64,000 nucleotides of DNA from Meghimatium bilineatum (GCA_034231615.1 CM067309.1:30459860-30523859), one strand, 5' to 3'; counted from the stretch's first letter, positions 31,620 through 42,145 are shown. Notes: generated from the sequence alone by a model not told the origin. Translations and numbers: made by a program.

Positions 31620-32215
31620 GAAAAACATAACGAACAAGTTTTACAGTTTACAAAGCACAGACTTAATCATAAGATAACATCACGGATGAGAAACGGTTCA
31701 GTACCCAATGGGCATAGGCACAGCGCGTCCAATTACACGAGGCAAGTTCATAGACAGTGGAACACCTCGTGCGAGACAGATGTGAGCAAAAATCGTCTGG
31801 GCGAAGAGTCGCCACTACGCGTGCCTGGAGACAGATATAGAGGCTGTCACAGGCTAAGGACAGCCCACCCGAATTGTCAAGGCATGCCGAAATCGGATGT
31901 GCTAGGCCTACAAGGCGCATAACGGTGGCACAACGTAATCACGCTCCCGGCGGAAACCACACGGATATCCGTGATGGTTACAATGGAGCGAACGCAAAAC
32001 AAACAAACAAACATAAGATAACACATAGTGAACAGTTCACAAAGCACAGACTAAGTCATAAGATTACATATAGTTACCAATTTATAAAACACAGATTAAG
32101 TCATATGAAAAACATATAGCTAACAGTTTATAAAACAGACTAAACCTCACGAAAACATATAGCTAACAGTTTATAAAACAGACTAAACCTCACGAAAACA
32201 TATATCAAGGTTTAC
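31620..32215. repeat. Minisatellite, 45- to 50-bp unit, split by a full SINE-B
   Basis: Copies contain AACAGTTTATAAAACAGACT and (A/T)CATAAGATAACATATAG-like segments. One lies at 31625-31679 and about four at 32012-32215. The array is degenerate at its left end. Confidence 0.82.
31680..32011 (+). mobile_element. SINE-B, full length (332 bp)
   Basis: Runs from CACGGATGAGAAACGGTTCA to an AAACAAACAAACA tail. It is flanked by the perfect 12-bp repeat CATAAGATAACA (31668-31679 and 32012-32023). Internal landmarks are GGCTGTCACAGGCTAAGGAC, GCCGAAATCGGATGTGCTAG and the palindrome ACGGATATCCGT. The 78-codon frame at 31686 has a similar counterpart in the minus-strand copy at 35.5 kb, but they differ by frameshifts, so I do not call a protein. 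No clear pol III boxes. Confidence 0.9.
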
Positions 32216-32754
32216 ACAAATAAACATGTTTATACCTACAGTATCGTTTTCTAGGATTTTTCTGTTGTTAAACTTTACTCCATTGTTCTATTATTGCTAT
32301 TCGTCTTTGTTTGTCCTGTATTGTGCCTGATAATGACATTATGGCTGAAATGCCGATTTAATATGTATTGAAACTGTTATATATTGTTGTCGTACTCGTT
32401 ATTCGGTTAGTCTGTGGTATCCATGGCCAATGTTAAATAACTCGTGTCTTGTGTATTTGTGTTTTGTCTATTTGTGAATTTTTGTATTATTATGTGTTAA
32501 CTGTTAACATATAAATAATATGGACAAAAATTGTGATAAGTTTACAAAACAAATAATATCACACGGATAAAAAATTTTTAATTGAACTACATGTTTATTA
32601 CTGTTATTTGGTTTGTTTTATAAACTATGGAACATGTTACATTTGTTATGAGTTTACCTTTAATATCTGTTGGTTAGCAGTTTTACTGCAGTCCCACCAA
32701 CTTTCGATCACCATAGTTAAAGTGTGTGACCCTCTTTCAATATATATATATATA
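32216..32754. other. Unassigned AT-rich sequence
   Basis: TGCCTGATAATGACATTATG at 32327 may be a remote relative of the palindrome family core (reverse orientation). There is a TA run at 32741. Nothing else recognised. Confidence 0.4.
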
Positions 32755-33172
32755 TAACCCCTATACTAACATATGGGTGCGAGTCTTGGACAATAAATAA
32801 ACTAAAAAGTGGGAGATTGGAGGCAACAGAGATGTGGTTCTACAGAAGAATGCTGAGAATACCATGGACTGCCAGAAAAACTAATGTAGAGGTGTTGAAA
32901 GAGTTAAATGCGAATCAGACCTTAATCAACAATATAAGAAAAAGGCACTCTTCTTGTTTTGGCCACTTCATGAGACAGGCAGGTTTAGAGAACATAATCA
33001 CAACAGGCAAGATTGAACGCACCAGAGACAGAGGGCGACAACGTGAGAAAATATTAGACAGTTTGACAACCTGGCACGGCAAGGAAACAACAACGACTTT
33101 GATACATAATACTGTGGACAGAGAGCTGTGGAGGGCCATGACCGCCTACGCCACCCGGCATGGCACCTGATG
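32755..33172 (+). mobile_element. LINE-H 3' end
   Basis: The open frame 32817-33170 (117 codons) has MWFYRRMLRIPW, KTNVEVLKELN, CFGHFMRQAGLE, TRDRGRQREKILDSLTTWHG and ends ATRHGT before TGA. Upstream, TYGCESWTIN is readable from 32766. The tail is TGATGATATATA. It is nearly identical to the minus-strand copy at 2543-2950 and is the best-preserved LINE-H C-terminus in the window. Confidence 0.92.
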
Positions 33173-33344
33173 ATATATATATGAGTACATCACTCCTGCA
33201 TAGTTTGCACTTGCGATGTTTCCGGTTCCGTTGCACAAGATGGACTTGTTTTCTTTCCTCTTGAACAAATAGGTAAATAGGTTGATGGACGATCTACCAA
33301 ATTGTCATCGTAAACATCCGGTGTTTATGTGACAGATTCATAGC

Positions 33345-33490
33345 TAAAATGAAATTGAAACCATCTAAAGACGTTGTTGTACCTAAATTCAAGAACAAAA
33401 TTGAAAAGAACTATTCAAAAATAAATCACAACAGCTGGTATGTAAATGACGATCTGGAACCACTGGCTGCTGATCGACAAGCATGGAGAG
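33345..33490 (+). mobile_element. LINE-E C-terminal segment, 5' of its array
   Basis: The frame from 33349 reads KFKNKIEKNYSKI, then LEPLAADRQAWRAMTSALCA. LAADR..WR is a conserved C-terminal block of many LINE polyproteins. At about 33475 it begins to repeat and gives rise to the 50-bp array. Confidence 0.82.
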
Positions 33491-33965
33491 CTATGACATC
33501 TGCCCTATGTGCCAAGCTTGGATCGACAAGCATGGAGAGCTATGACATCTGCCCTATGTGCCAAGCTTGAATCGACAAGCATGGAAAGCTATGACATCTG
33601 CCCTATGTGCCAAGCTTGAATCGACAAGCATGGAAAGCTATGAAATATGCCCTATGTGCCAAGCTTGAGCCGACAAGCATGGAGAGCTATACATCTGCCC
33701 TATGTGCCAAGCTTGAATTGACAAGCATGGAGAACTATGACATCAGCCCTATGTGCCACGCTTGAGCCGACAAGCATGGAGAGCTATGACATCTGCCCTA
33801 TGTGCCAAGCTTGAGCCGACAAGCATGGAAAGCTATGAAATCTGCCCTATGTGCCAAGCTTGAGCCGACAAGCATGGAGAGCTATGACATCAGCCCTATG
33901 TGCCAAGCTTGAATCGACACGCATGGAGAGCTATGACATCAGCCCTATGTGCCAAGCTTTGCACA
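33475..33965 (+). repeat. Minisatellite, 49- to 50-bp unit, 10 copies, seeded in LINE-E
   Basis: The unit is GACAAGCATGGAGAGCTATG, ACATCTGCCCTATGTGCCAA and GCTTGAATC. It encodes DRQAWRAMTSALCAKL when in frame, the same peptide as the single-copy LINE-E at 24968-25096 (DRHAWRIMISSLCAKL). The last copy leaves the array as GCCAAGCTTTGCACAAGAGG, the LINE's natural 3' end (compare AAACTTGGCAAAAGAGG at 25.0 kb). Confidence 0.95.
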
Positions 33966-34014
33966 AGAGGAAAATGACGATAACCATAATATAATATATA
34001 TATCTTTACGCCTT

Positions 34015-34204
34015 ATACCCCTTTAAGCCTTGCAACATCAGGGTTAGAAGAGTTCTCTGGAGATGGTCTTTTTGTGTGAATCACATATATTTGTTTTCGT
34101 TGATTCTTTTATTTCTGTAATCCATCTTTTGTATGATCTGCCACTTGCTTTGTTTCCATCTTGTCTGTATAGTAGTGATTTTTGAGAGCACTATCTGGTG
34201 GTAG
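34015..34204 (-). mobile_element. LINE-F 3' end (distal part)
   Basis: Minus-strand PSPENSSNPD, a Lys-rich stretch and LPPDSALK are readable from 34020 to 34204. The element continues at 34629 after an insertion. The C-terminus ends near AACCCTGATGTTGCAAGGCT. Confidence 0.78.
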
Positions 34205-34628
34205 TAACGCAAAATGAGGTAAACAGGTTACTAAAAAACTTACCTAGCCTATTAATAAAAATATATTTAAAAAAGTATATATAAAAAAACATACAATAAA
34301 ACTAAACAGGACAATTCTCCACGTATCGGCTCAAATTGAACCTTTTTCAAGAGACAAACAACAGAAAACGACAAAATAAAAAACAAAATAGATGTCTATA
34401 TTTCATCAAGCGCCGTCTCCATAATATGTTTTTAGCAATACGTGGAGAATTGTCCTGTTTAGTTTTATTGTATGTTTTTTTATATATACTTTTTAAAATA
34501 TATATTTATTAATAGGCTAGGTAAGTGTTTTAGTAACCTGTTTACCTCATTTTGCGTTACTATTTGTTCATTAGGTTACTGCGGCACCATCCACTTTGTC
34601 GGACACCCTCTGACCATTTGGTTATTTA
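34205..34628. mobile_element. Foldback element inserted in LINE-F, 13-bp target duplication
   Basis: The 424-bp insertion is flanked by perfect direct repeats TATCTGGTGGTAG (34192-34204 and 34629-34641). Inside, TAACGCAAAATGAGGTAAAC ... ACAGGACAATTCTCCACGTA (34205-34339) is repeated as its reverse complement at 34438-34561, giving arms of about 125-130 bp around a 100-bp loop. About 65 bp beyond the second arm is unpaired. No ORF of known type. A 13-bp duplication is unusual for a DNA transposon and more like a retroposon. Confidence 0.9.
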
Positions 34629-34868
34629 TATCTGGTGGTAGTCTGGAAGCGTGTGAAAACTACTTAATCATTGTGTTTGTTAGTCATCTGATGTTTTTAT
34701 TTTTGTTTTTGTCTTATTGTTCCTCAAGAATTCTACGTTGACAGATCATTTCTGTTGTATCAAGATGTCTTTTGTCTTTTGTAATTAGTGTCCAAGTTTG
34801 ATAATAGTAGCACAGTGATGGTATGATGATTGTTTTATATAGTGCAGTTTTAGTATTTATGTTCAGAT
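34629..34868 (-). mobile_element. LINE-F 3' end (proximal part)
   Basis: The minus frame shows NTKTALYKTIIIPSLCYYYQ, TWTLITKDKRHL, DTTEMICQRRIL, with later stops. It joins the segment at 34015-34204 once the foldback insertion is removed. Confidence 0.82.
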
Positions 34869-35194
34869 CAATCAACAAACCCGTAACCCTTCAGGGTTGT
34901 AGGAGTACCACATTGGATGCCTCAGCGCACAGAGTCCTCCAGCGAATTCTATCCTCAGCGATGCGGATGAGTGTGAAAATATCTTGCCCTGTCCATTCCT
35001 TGATGTTGTCTGTCCATGCCTTTATTTTCCCTCCTCTTCTTCTTCCACCCTCGACAGTTCCCTGCAGTATTGTTTTTGACAAGAAATCGTTCTTGCATAC
35101 ATGTCCAAACCATGCGAGTTTTCGTCGTTTCACTATTGAAAGCATTGGCTCCTGAACACCTGTACACATCTCTACTTTATTTCTTACGTTTTTG
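34869..35194 (-). mobile_element. LINE-G 3' end
   Basis: The minus frame 35169-34891 reads CTGVQEPMLSIVKRRKLAWF, GHVCKNDFLSKTILQGTVEG, GRRRGGK, WTDNIKEWTGQD and a DRIRWRTLCAEAS block. It is nearly identical to the copy at 60.74-61.05 kb. The 5' side stops at SINE-B sequence, exactly where the longer copy continues with YREHKTNVY. Confidence 0.93.
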
Positions 35195-35528
35195 TTTTGT
35201 TTTTTCTTTCGTTCGCTCCATTGTAACCAGAACGGATATCCGTGTGATTTCCGCCGTGAGCGTGATTACGTTGTGCCACCGTTATGCGCCTTGTAGGCCT
35301 AGCACATCCGATTTCGGCATACCTTGACAATTCGGGTGGGCTACCCTCTCCTGTGACAGCTTCCCTATCTGTCGCCAGGCACGCGTGTGTGTGGTGACTC
35401 TTTGCCCAGACGATTTAAAGCTCACGTCTGTCTCGCACGAGGTGTTCCACTGACTATGAACTTGCCTCGTGTAATTGGACGTGCTGTGCCTGTGCCCATC
35501 TGGTACTGAACCGTTTCTCATTCGTGAG
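35195..35528 (-). mobile_element. SINE-B, full length, reverse orientation
   Basis: The reverse complement of 31680-32011 with about 85-90% identity by eye, including ACGGATATCCGT, ATCCGATTTCGGCATACCTT and TGAACCGTTTCTCATTCG at the outer end. The A-rich tail (minus sense) abuts LINE-G directly at 35194. No target duplication is evident, so the junction may be a chimera or rearrangement. Confidence 0.88.
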
Positions 35529-35925
35529 CCTGGTTCCTTAAGAGGAAGAAATCAACAGAAGAGTTGGACCCTGTCTCTTTCACCCTCTTAGCCGAGGTGT
35601 CATTCACCGACATCGTGAACCCCTTGCCCAAGTTGAAGTCTCACACCACGCATTTGAGAGCAAGGCGTTCTCGAGCTGAGCGACCTTGTCCCAATAGCTC
35701 CTGAGCACATCATGTACTGAACCCTTTCTCTCTGCAAGTGTATTTCCGGTATAGGAAAGCTTGACAGTAGAGTTGGGCCAGGACTGCCATCTTTGTCCCT
35801 TTCTTGTCTGAGCTTATCGATTACGGCACTTTTTCTCTTTGCGAGCATCATCCGGTATAGGAAGACTCGACATTAGAGTTAGGTCAGGTCGTTTTGCTTT
35901 GCTAGACGCCCATTATTGGGTATGG
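35505..35925. repeat. Three strongly diverged tandem repeats
   Basis: A pattern GAACC(G/C)TTTCTC ... AGGAAG ... GACAGTAGAGTTGG(G/A)CC recurs from about 35507, 35718 and 35825, with uneven spacing (about 210 and 107 bp). The first copy overlaps the SINE-B start. TCCGGTATAGGAA is shared by the last two. This suggests an old duplication, perhaps of a longer retroelement of which SINE-B is a part. Confidence 0.55.
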
Positions 35926-36489
35926 GTCTCTGCCTATAAAGAAATCAAGTAACTAGAAGCTCGTCACGAGCTAACAGAGCTTGTAGTTCCCATTTCCGTA
36001 ATCGTTTCAACTATCTATTTGCAGTTGGCGCTGCCCTCTAGCGATGCTCTGCCATTTTATTTTTGTTTACATTGTACTCATTACGAAATCTATCTGTCTT
36101 TCGCCATGCATCCACCTTACATGCTTTTTTTCATTGGCCGCAACTCCAATGTTTGGACTAGACTAACTAGCTTCACTGTATGTCGACAGTGTCACTGTAT
36201 GTGGTGATGCAAATGGTGTCGGAGATATTGTCTATCTCTTTTGCAGTCACATCACTTTCCATCTGCTTCCTCCACATTCTCGGACACGATCCCCAAATGA
36301 TTTGGCCCGAACCAGCTCGAGCTGCTGTTTTCTGTTACAAGGGTGCACCGCGAGGAGGTACATTTGGGATCTTGGTTATCTGCTAACCCTGGGTCCGCCT
36401 AGAGCAATGCGTTCACTTTGCACCCCTATTTCTTACGTAATAAAGGACAGTAACATATCTGATATATGTTCACATATTTGTTTTTGAAA
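35926..36489. other. Unassigned sequence
   Basis: Overlapping plus frames of 61-68 codons (36019-36487) have no recognisable domain. Confidence 0.4.
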
Positions 36490-36499
36490 ATATGAAACA

Positions 36500-37310
36500 T
36501 GTGTCCTAAGATTCAGCATGCTATATTGCACCTGTTTTGGATTTCTTTTGTGTTTTTTCTATTTGATGACATGATACTTCCAAGGTAAGTAAATTCTTTC
36601 GTCTGTGTAAGTTGTTGATCATTGATGAAAATATTAATGTTTCTTTCTGTTTTTGTGATTGACATTACCTCTGTGCTTATCTTCATATGAAAGCCTATAC
36701 ATGAAGTGTGCATTATATTTATATGTTGCTGTAGTTGGTCCTGTGATGTTGATATTATTGCTTGATGGTCTGCAAAAAGAAGTTCGTTAAGAAGGTACTT
36801 ATGATGTCTTCATTGGTGTTGGCAATTTTACATACACAATCGGTATATGTAATGAATAAGAAAGGAGATATGACACATCCTTGTCGCACTCCAGAGTGTA
36901 TATGGATGTTGCATGAAAGACCAGCACTCGTTCTAACTGTACATTCATATCCCGTGTAACTACTCCTGCACAAGTTAATTAGGTATTACCTTTGTATTTT
37001 GTACAATATCTTTTGCTGCCGTTTTTCTTCCAAATAGGTATTATTACGTTTTTCCAGTCTTCCCATGTTTCTTGTGTATTCCATATTATGTTAAACAGTC
37101 ATTGCAGCCATTTTATCCATGTATCCGATGCTGCTTTGATTAATTCGACTTGTATGTTATCGTGTCCTGGGGTCTTGTTTTGTTGAGCTGTTTGTATTGC
37201 TTTTTCTATTTTTTATATAAATATGCTTGGTTCTAATTCTTCCATTACATTGTGTTCTATTTTGACGCCAGCTTTTTCTTTAAGATTTATCAATTAAAAA
37301 AATACTATTT
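36500..37310 (-). mobile_element. LINE reverse transcriptase, fingers to connection
   Basis: On the minus strand from 37260: KAIQTAQQNKTPGHDNIQVE (fingers, family NGKAPGxDxI), WEDWKNVIIPIWKKNG, CTKYKGN, then motif B' GVRQGCVISPFLFITY near 36880 and, after a gap, EFTYLGSIMSS near 36600 and EIQNRCNIAC. Several frameshifts and stops; the catalytic FADD is not readable. It is closest to LINE-F by its TYLGS and QNRCN words. It keeps the 5' RT part that most other copies lack. Confidence 0.87.
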
Positions 37311-38382
37311 GCACACAGGCAATTAGATCGGTCTTTGTGTAGGTCGTCGAAAACGTGACAACATGTATGGTTCACCATCGTTTCCTAAAGAATAATATTG
37401 TCCCAGAAAATGAGATATTATGATGTTTTGGCTAGAGAGAGAAAGCGTCGTAAAGAGAGAGAGTGACGTATTTTGAGAGAATGAGAAAGCTTTCACAAGA
37501 AAATTTCGCTTTAGAATAGAAGTAAGGAAATTGATAAGTTGCGATCTCAAGCGTCGTCAAAGTTCATTTCCGCGGATCATTGGAAATGCTGTGGGTGTGT
37601 ATTACTCATCACCGAGGAGTTTGTTTAGTCATTAGTTAGAGTTCTGAGAGGTTTTTAGATCTCTCCAACGAGATTGTTCGCACAGTGTTATAGAGTGGTG
37701 TATTTGGTGTCTTTGCATTAATCAGAAGGAGAGTTGAATTTGTAGAGGAGTTATTTGAAGATTTGTTGACTGAAATTACCATGTTTATGTGTATGTTTAT
37801 GAAGCCTCATCAGATAATATTTCAGTCTTTAATTTGAAGACGTAACAGATTGTATGCCTTTTTTGAAGTCTTATTAACTGAGTGAGCCTGTGTGAAAGGT
37901 TACTTAGCTATCCAGTTTACTCTTCATCGCAGAGGAAGTATTTGTAGTTTCTTTTCTTGAAACTGCAGCATATTTTTATGAAGTCTTACCAGAGTTTCAG
38001 AGAATATGTAATTTTTAAAAATCTTATTTTCTAAACTTTCGAGCCTGTTCGAGGATACAAACAGTCAGAGACCTTGAACATGTATAAACCTGCTGTCTTT
38101 TCTTGAAGACCCAGCCAGTCAACGTTACCTTGGGAACATTACCTTCGGGAATAGGTGTTGTCTATTTCAGGCCAATGGGATGACTTAGTGAATAAACTGG
38201 GAACACTACATTATCAAAGTCATACCCCTTATTAAATGGTGTAAATTCGTAAATATGTGCCAATGACTACATTCTAGCATAGCTGTTTTTCAACAGAGGT
38301 CATCAGCGATGATGACCTTCTGGGTCATCAGTCCACATGTCGTGACTTGAACTCGGTCGTGGTTTGTGACTCAGAAACCATG
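37311..38382. other. Unassigned 1.1-kb region
   Basis: No tandem repeats. Purine-rich GAGAGA pieces at 37434-37475; a 75-codon minus frame spans them. Nothing recognisable. Confidence 0.45.
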
Positions 38383-38500
38383 TTGAAGACGGATGTCTCC
38401 TGTCCGAAAGGCGCAGAAATCTCAGCCAAGCTGTAAATCATGACACATCGTATTCCTTTCTTCCGAATCGATCTTGCTAACCTGCAGAAGTTTGAGAAGG
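38383..38500 (+). mobile_element. Diverged SINE-A relic
   Basis: CCGAAAGGCGCAGAAATCTC, AGCTGTAAATCATGACACAT and CTAACCTGCAGAAGTTTGAG match the 3' half of SINE-A in plus orientation at reduced identity. The (GAA)n tail is lost. Confidence 0.7.
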
Positions 38501-38689
38501 ACTCGGAAGGGGATACACATCATTCAAACCTAATCACAGCTAGAAATTTGAGTGATCAAACAGATTACGGACATCCAAACATATAGTGTAACCAACAATT
38601 GCTTTCGCTTAAAGACACCATCACTGAGCGGAATATCAGAAAGTGAGTTTCAGGAGCAATGAAAACCTGACAAAATATAGACAACCAGA

Positions 38690-39375
38690 TTCATTATTTC
38701 GTATTGAAAGGTAAATTGCTGGAAGAAGGAGATTCATTATTTCATATTGCAAGGTAAATTGCTGGAAGAAGGAGATTCATTATTTCATATTGCAAGGTAA
38801 ATTGCTGGAACAAGGAGATTCATTATTTCGTATTGAAAGGTAAATTGCTGGAAGAAGGAGATTCATTATTTCATATTGCAAGGTAAATTGCTGGAAGAAG
38901 GAGATTCATTATTTCGTATTGAAAGGTAAATTGCTGGAACAAGGAGATTCATTATTTCATATTGAAAGGTAAATTGCTGGAACAATGAGATTCCTTATTT
39001 CGTATTGAAAGGTAAATTGCTGAAAGAAGGAGATTCATTATTTCGTATTCTTCTTCTTATTCTTTCTGTCCTCATATACCCTTCGGTGTTGAGGGGAGAG
39101 TGAGTGTACGGTCTTTTGTACTTCTATTTGCCTCTTCTGCTGTAATATGTGTTTTTTGGATAATACTTTGCTCTTTCTGTCTGGTTATGTGGCCGTTTTT
39201 GTTGTTTCTGGATGAATTCTATTATTGTATTAATTGCCCTAATTGTTTATCCTTTAATTGTGATCCCTTTAAATTGCTGGAAGAAGAAGATTCATTATTT
39301 CGTATTGAATGGTAAATTGCTGAAAGAAAGCGATTCATTATTTCGTATTGAAAGATAAATTGCTGAAAGAAGGCG
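38690..39375. repeat. Minisatellite, 43-bp unit, split by a LINE fragment
   Basis: The unit is ATTCATTATTTCGTATTGAA, AGGTAAATTGCTGGAAGAAG and GAG. About eight copies lie at 38690-39046 and two and a half at 39269-39375. Confidence 0.93.
39047..39268 (-). mobile_element. LINE 3' end inserted in the 43-bp array
   Basis: On the minus strand, CCAGAAACAACAAAAACGGC and CACATAACCAGACAGAAAGA match 52372-52415 of the LINE at 51.95 kb, followed by CTCAACACCGAAGGGTATAT and a GAAGAAGAA tail at 39047. It interrupts the array between TTTCGTAT and AAATTGCTGG. No clear target duplication. Confidence 0.8.
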
Positions 39376-39536
39376 ATTCTATATGACGATTATTAATCTT
39401 GAGGGAAAAAAAACACCAATGTCATAGGAAGCAATGTGGAAGAGTCATTTAAATTTAATAGTAAAGTTTCATTTAATTGTATGATTCTCTTGTTTGTGAA
39501 CACATTTGTACTATATCTTTCAATGCAGAAATGATC

Positions 39537-39586
39537 TACCAATGCTCTACCAATGCTCTACCAATGCTCTACCAATGCTCTACATA
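39537..39586. repeat. Short tandem repeat, 11-bp unit
   Basis: Four to five copies of ACCAATGCTCT. The surrounding 39376-39760 is otherwise unassigned. Confidence 0.9.
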
Positions 39587-39761
39587 TAATTCTTTACTAG
39601 TCATTTTCGACAAAGTTATAGTTTATTCGCAACAGAAAGACAGTTGTAATAAACATTTTGAGAACCGCTGTTCTTTATCCAAGAGATTCACTATGTTTTT
39701 TTTGCTCGTTCATTTAGGACCTAATATTAATGAGCAATTTTAAAATAATTTTTTAAAGAAA

Positions 39762-40025
39762 TAATTATTAAGAGAAATAAATATCAGGCAAATAAAATAT
39801 TTTGGACACATTAAAAGGCAAGACACCTTATTGAAGACTTTACTTGAGGGTAAAGTCAAAGGGAAACAAACAATAGGTAGACAGAGATACAAGTGGGAGA
39901 GTAACATCACAAGATGGACAGGTTACAGTCTATCAGAGTGCACCACCAAGACAAGAGACAAGGTATGTTGGAGGTCTGTTGCAGCCAATCTTCGATGCGG
40001 AGACGGCACGTGATGATAATTAATC
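39762..40025 (+). mobile_element. LINE-I 3' end
   Basis: The frame reads RQIKYFGHIKRQDTLLKTLL, EGKVKGKQTIGRQRYKWESN, ITRWTGYSL and VAANLRCGDGT before TGA. The last 85 codons match the minus-strand copy at 62.4-62.65 kb. The tail is TGATGATAAT. The segment 5' of 39762 is missing. Confidence 0.9.
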
Positions 40026-41095
40026 CCCAGCGGACTTTTCTTCAAGGCATATAGCTGTTTATCTTGCTATATCTCACACAAATAGCCATATTAGTGTGGT
40101 CCCCTGAACTGCTGCATGGCCACTCTCCAATATTTCAGCTTTTCGTCCCCCCCCCCTCACCAGCAGAACTTGTGGTCCCTGAGTAGGTTCACTGTGAGAA
40201 CCTCTGTTCAAGCCCAACTTTGGTGACCTGATTGCAATAACCAGACTACCTTCTATAGGCTACCCGAATGAGTGCCACGACCTTATCAATACATTCCCGT
40301 TGATTAAAGTCCAGTCGTGCTGGAAGGAGAACTGTGTACATGGGACTCTATCTGTGAAACAAAAATTGCGCTTTCCCAGCAAATTGTTCAAAGTGGGATG
40401 TAAAATTAAGAGCTGTTTTCCATATTACTGGAGACTAGCGATCCCTATGCGTCCTCTAATTTCTCCACGCGCTAAATGCGAGCCCGCTAATGAGAAGCAG
40501 AACGCTACAGACACGCTAATTTGTGTATGTTTGTTACACGTAACCATTCTTACAGTTCCATAAATGTCTATGATACAAGTGGCTGCTTGCTGTTTGTAGC
40601 CACTGAAGCCTCGTAAATAGCTAATTTTCTCCTCCCATCAGCCAAATTGGTGATTTATCGACATTACTCAAGGAGAATTGAATTTTTGCCCGTGTTTTCA
40701 TTCTTCATGACATAGAACATGAACGGCACTGATGTATGAATAGCTATAACAGCAAATCGGCTGTGTGGTAAACAATGTCATCTCAATAAGTTAACTCAAT
40801 TAGTCAGCGGAAGAGACGAGTGAATAGGTGACAATGGAGGATCGATCGAGAAATAATTGTTCTTGTAGTCAGAGAATGGTTGGTCGAATGTCGTTCTGAA
40901 ATATAGAAGTTGAATACGGCACGCTGATATTTATTTGAATCTGTAACAGTAACTTATTTGTTATTGGTAACTGGTTTGGAGATGACGTCAGTACATCCCG
41001 AACACATGCATCGGTGTTCAGTACCCACATCCCAATCAGATGTTGAAGTGTATTCATGTGATAGTTCCCGTGTCTCGCTGGTTAAACACATTCCC
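40026..41095. other. Unassigned 1.1-kb region
   Basis: Includes a C-tract near 40148. Open frames of 62-87 codons lack any recognisable domain. No tandem repeat. With 27.7-28.9 and 37.3-38.4 kb it is one of few long stretches I cannot classify. Confidence 0.4.
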
Positions 41096-41450
41096 ATTCT
41101 ATTCATCAGACATCCAGTCCTGTTCGTGCCAAACTTAACACCATCATAGATGAGTCACCTATGGAAGTATACAAATATAGGAGATGTTGAATCATGTTGA
41201 TGTCACACTTAACACTATCATAGATGAGTCAGAAGTCCAGTCCTGTTCGTGCCAACTTAACACCATCATAGATGAGTCAGAAGTCCAGTCCTGTTCGTGC
41301 CAACTTAACACTATCATAGATGTGTCAGAAGTCCAGTCCTGTTGATGTCACACTTAACACCATCATAGATGAGTCACCTATGGAAGTATACAAATATAGG
41401 AGATGTTGAATCCTGTTGATGTCACACTTAACACCATGATCGATGAGTTA
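41096..41450. repeat. Minisatellite, composite 48- and 73-bp units
   Basis: All copies contain CTTAACACCATCATAGATGA GTCA. Short copies continue GAAGTCCAGTCCTGTTCGTG; long copies continue CCTATGGAAGTATACAAATA and GGAGATGTTGAATC. Order: long, short, short, short, long. Confidence 0.87.
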
Positions 41451-41625
41451 TATAAAAAAATTCGTTTCTGTATGTTTCCCTGTGAAGAAATGCAGCGAAG
41501 CTTTCTTTGGGCTATGGAAATAAAGGCTATTGTGCCATAGCAGATCCCGCGATTTGTAAAGGAAAAATTTTGATTGCATCTCCGAAAGAAAAAATCCTGT
41601 CCACCCGTAGATTGAACCCGGGACA
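41451..41625 (-). mobile_element. Possible tRNA-derived SINE
   Basis: On the minus strand CCGGGTTCAATCTACGGG (near 41610) contains GGTTCAATCTA, close to a pol III B box. It is followed by about 150 bp of unique body and a T-rich end. The A-box half would lie in the neighbouring array and is not visible, so the head is truncated. It lies between two minisatellites. Confidence 0.5.
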
Positions 41626-42145
41626 TTATCTGACATGTTTTACTCGTTGTAATTATTTATCTGACATGTTGTAATCGTTGCAAGTATTTATCTGACATGT
41701 ACTCGGTGAAATTTGTTATCTGACATGTTGTACTCGTTGAAATTTGTTATCTGACATGTTGTACTCGTTGCAATTTGTTATCTGACATGTTGTACTCGTT
41801 GCAATTTGTTATCTGACATGTTGTACTCGTTGCAATTTGTTATATGACATGTTGTACTCGTTGCACTTATTTATCTGACATGTACTCGGTGAAATTTGTT
41901 ATCTGACATGTTGTACTCGTTGCAATTATTTATCTGACATGTTGTACTTGTTGCAATTTGTTATTTGACATGTTGTACTCGTTGCAATTTGTTATCCAAC
42001 ATGTTTTACTCGTTGCAATTTTTTATCCAACATGTTTTTCTCGTTGCAATTTTTTATCCGACATGTTTTACTCGTTGCAGTGTGTTATCTGACAAGTTGT
42101 ACTCGTTGCAAGTTCTTATCTGACATGTTGTACTCGTTGCAATTA
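41626..42145. repeat. Minisatellite, 31-bp unit, about 17 copies
   Basis: The unit is TTGTACTCGTTGCAATTTGT plus TATCTGACATG. Variants lack TTG (ACATGTACTCGG) or have TATCCAACATG. Confidence 0.94.

Noticed and set aside
31686-31922. 78-codon ORF shared by two SINE-B copies as a real protein
   Set aside because: The two copies differ by frameshifts in the middle and only agree where DNA identity is high; a 332-bp element with an A-rich tail is better explained as non-coding.
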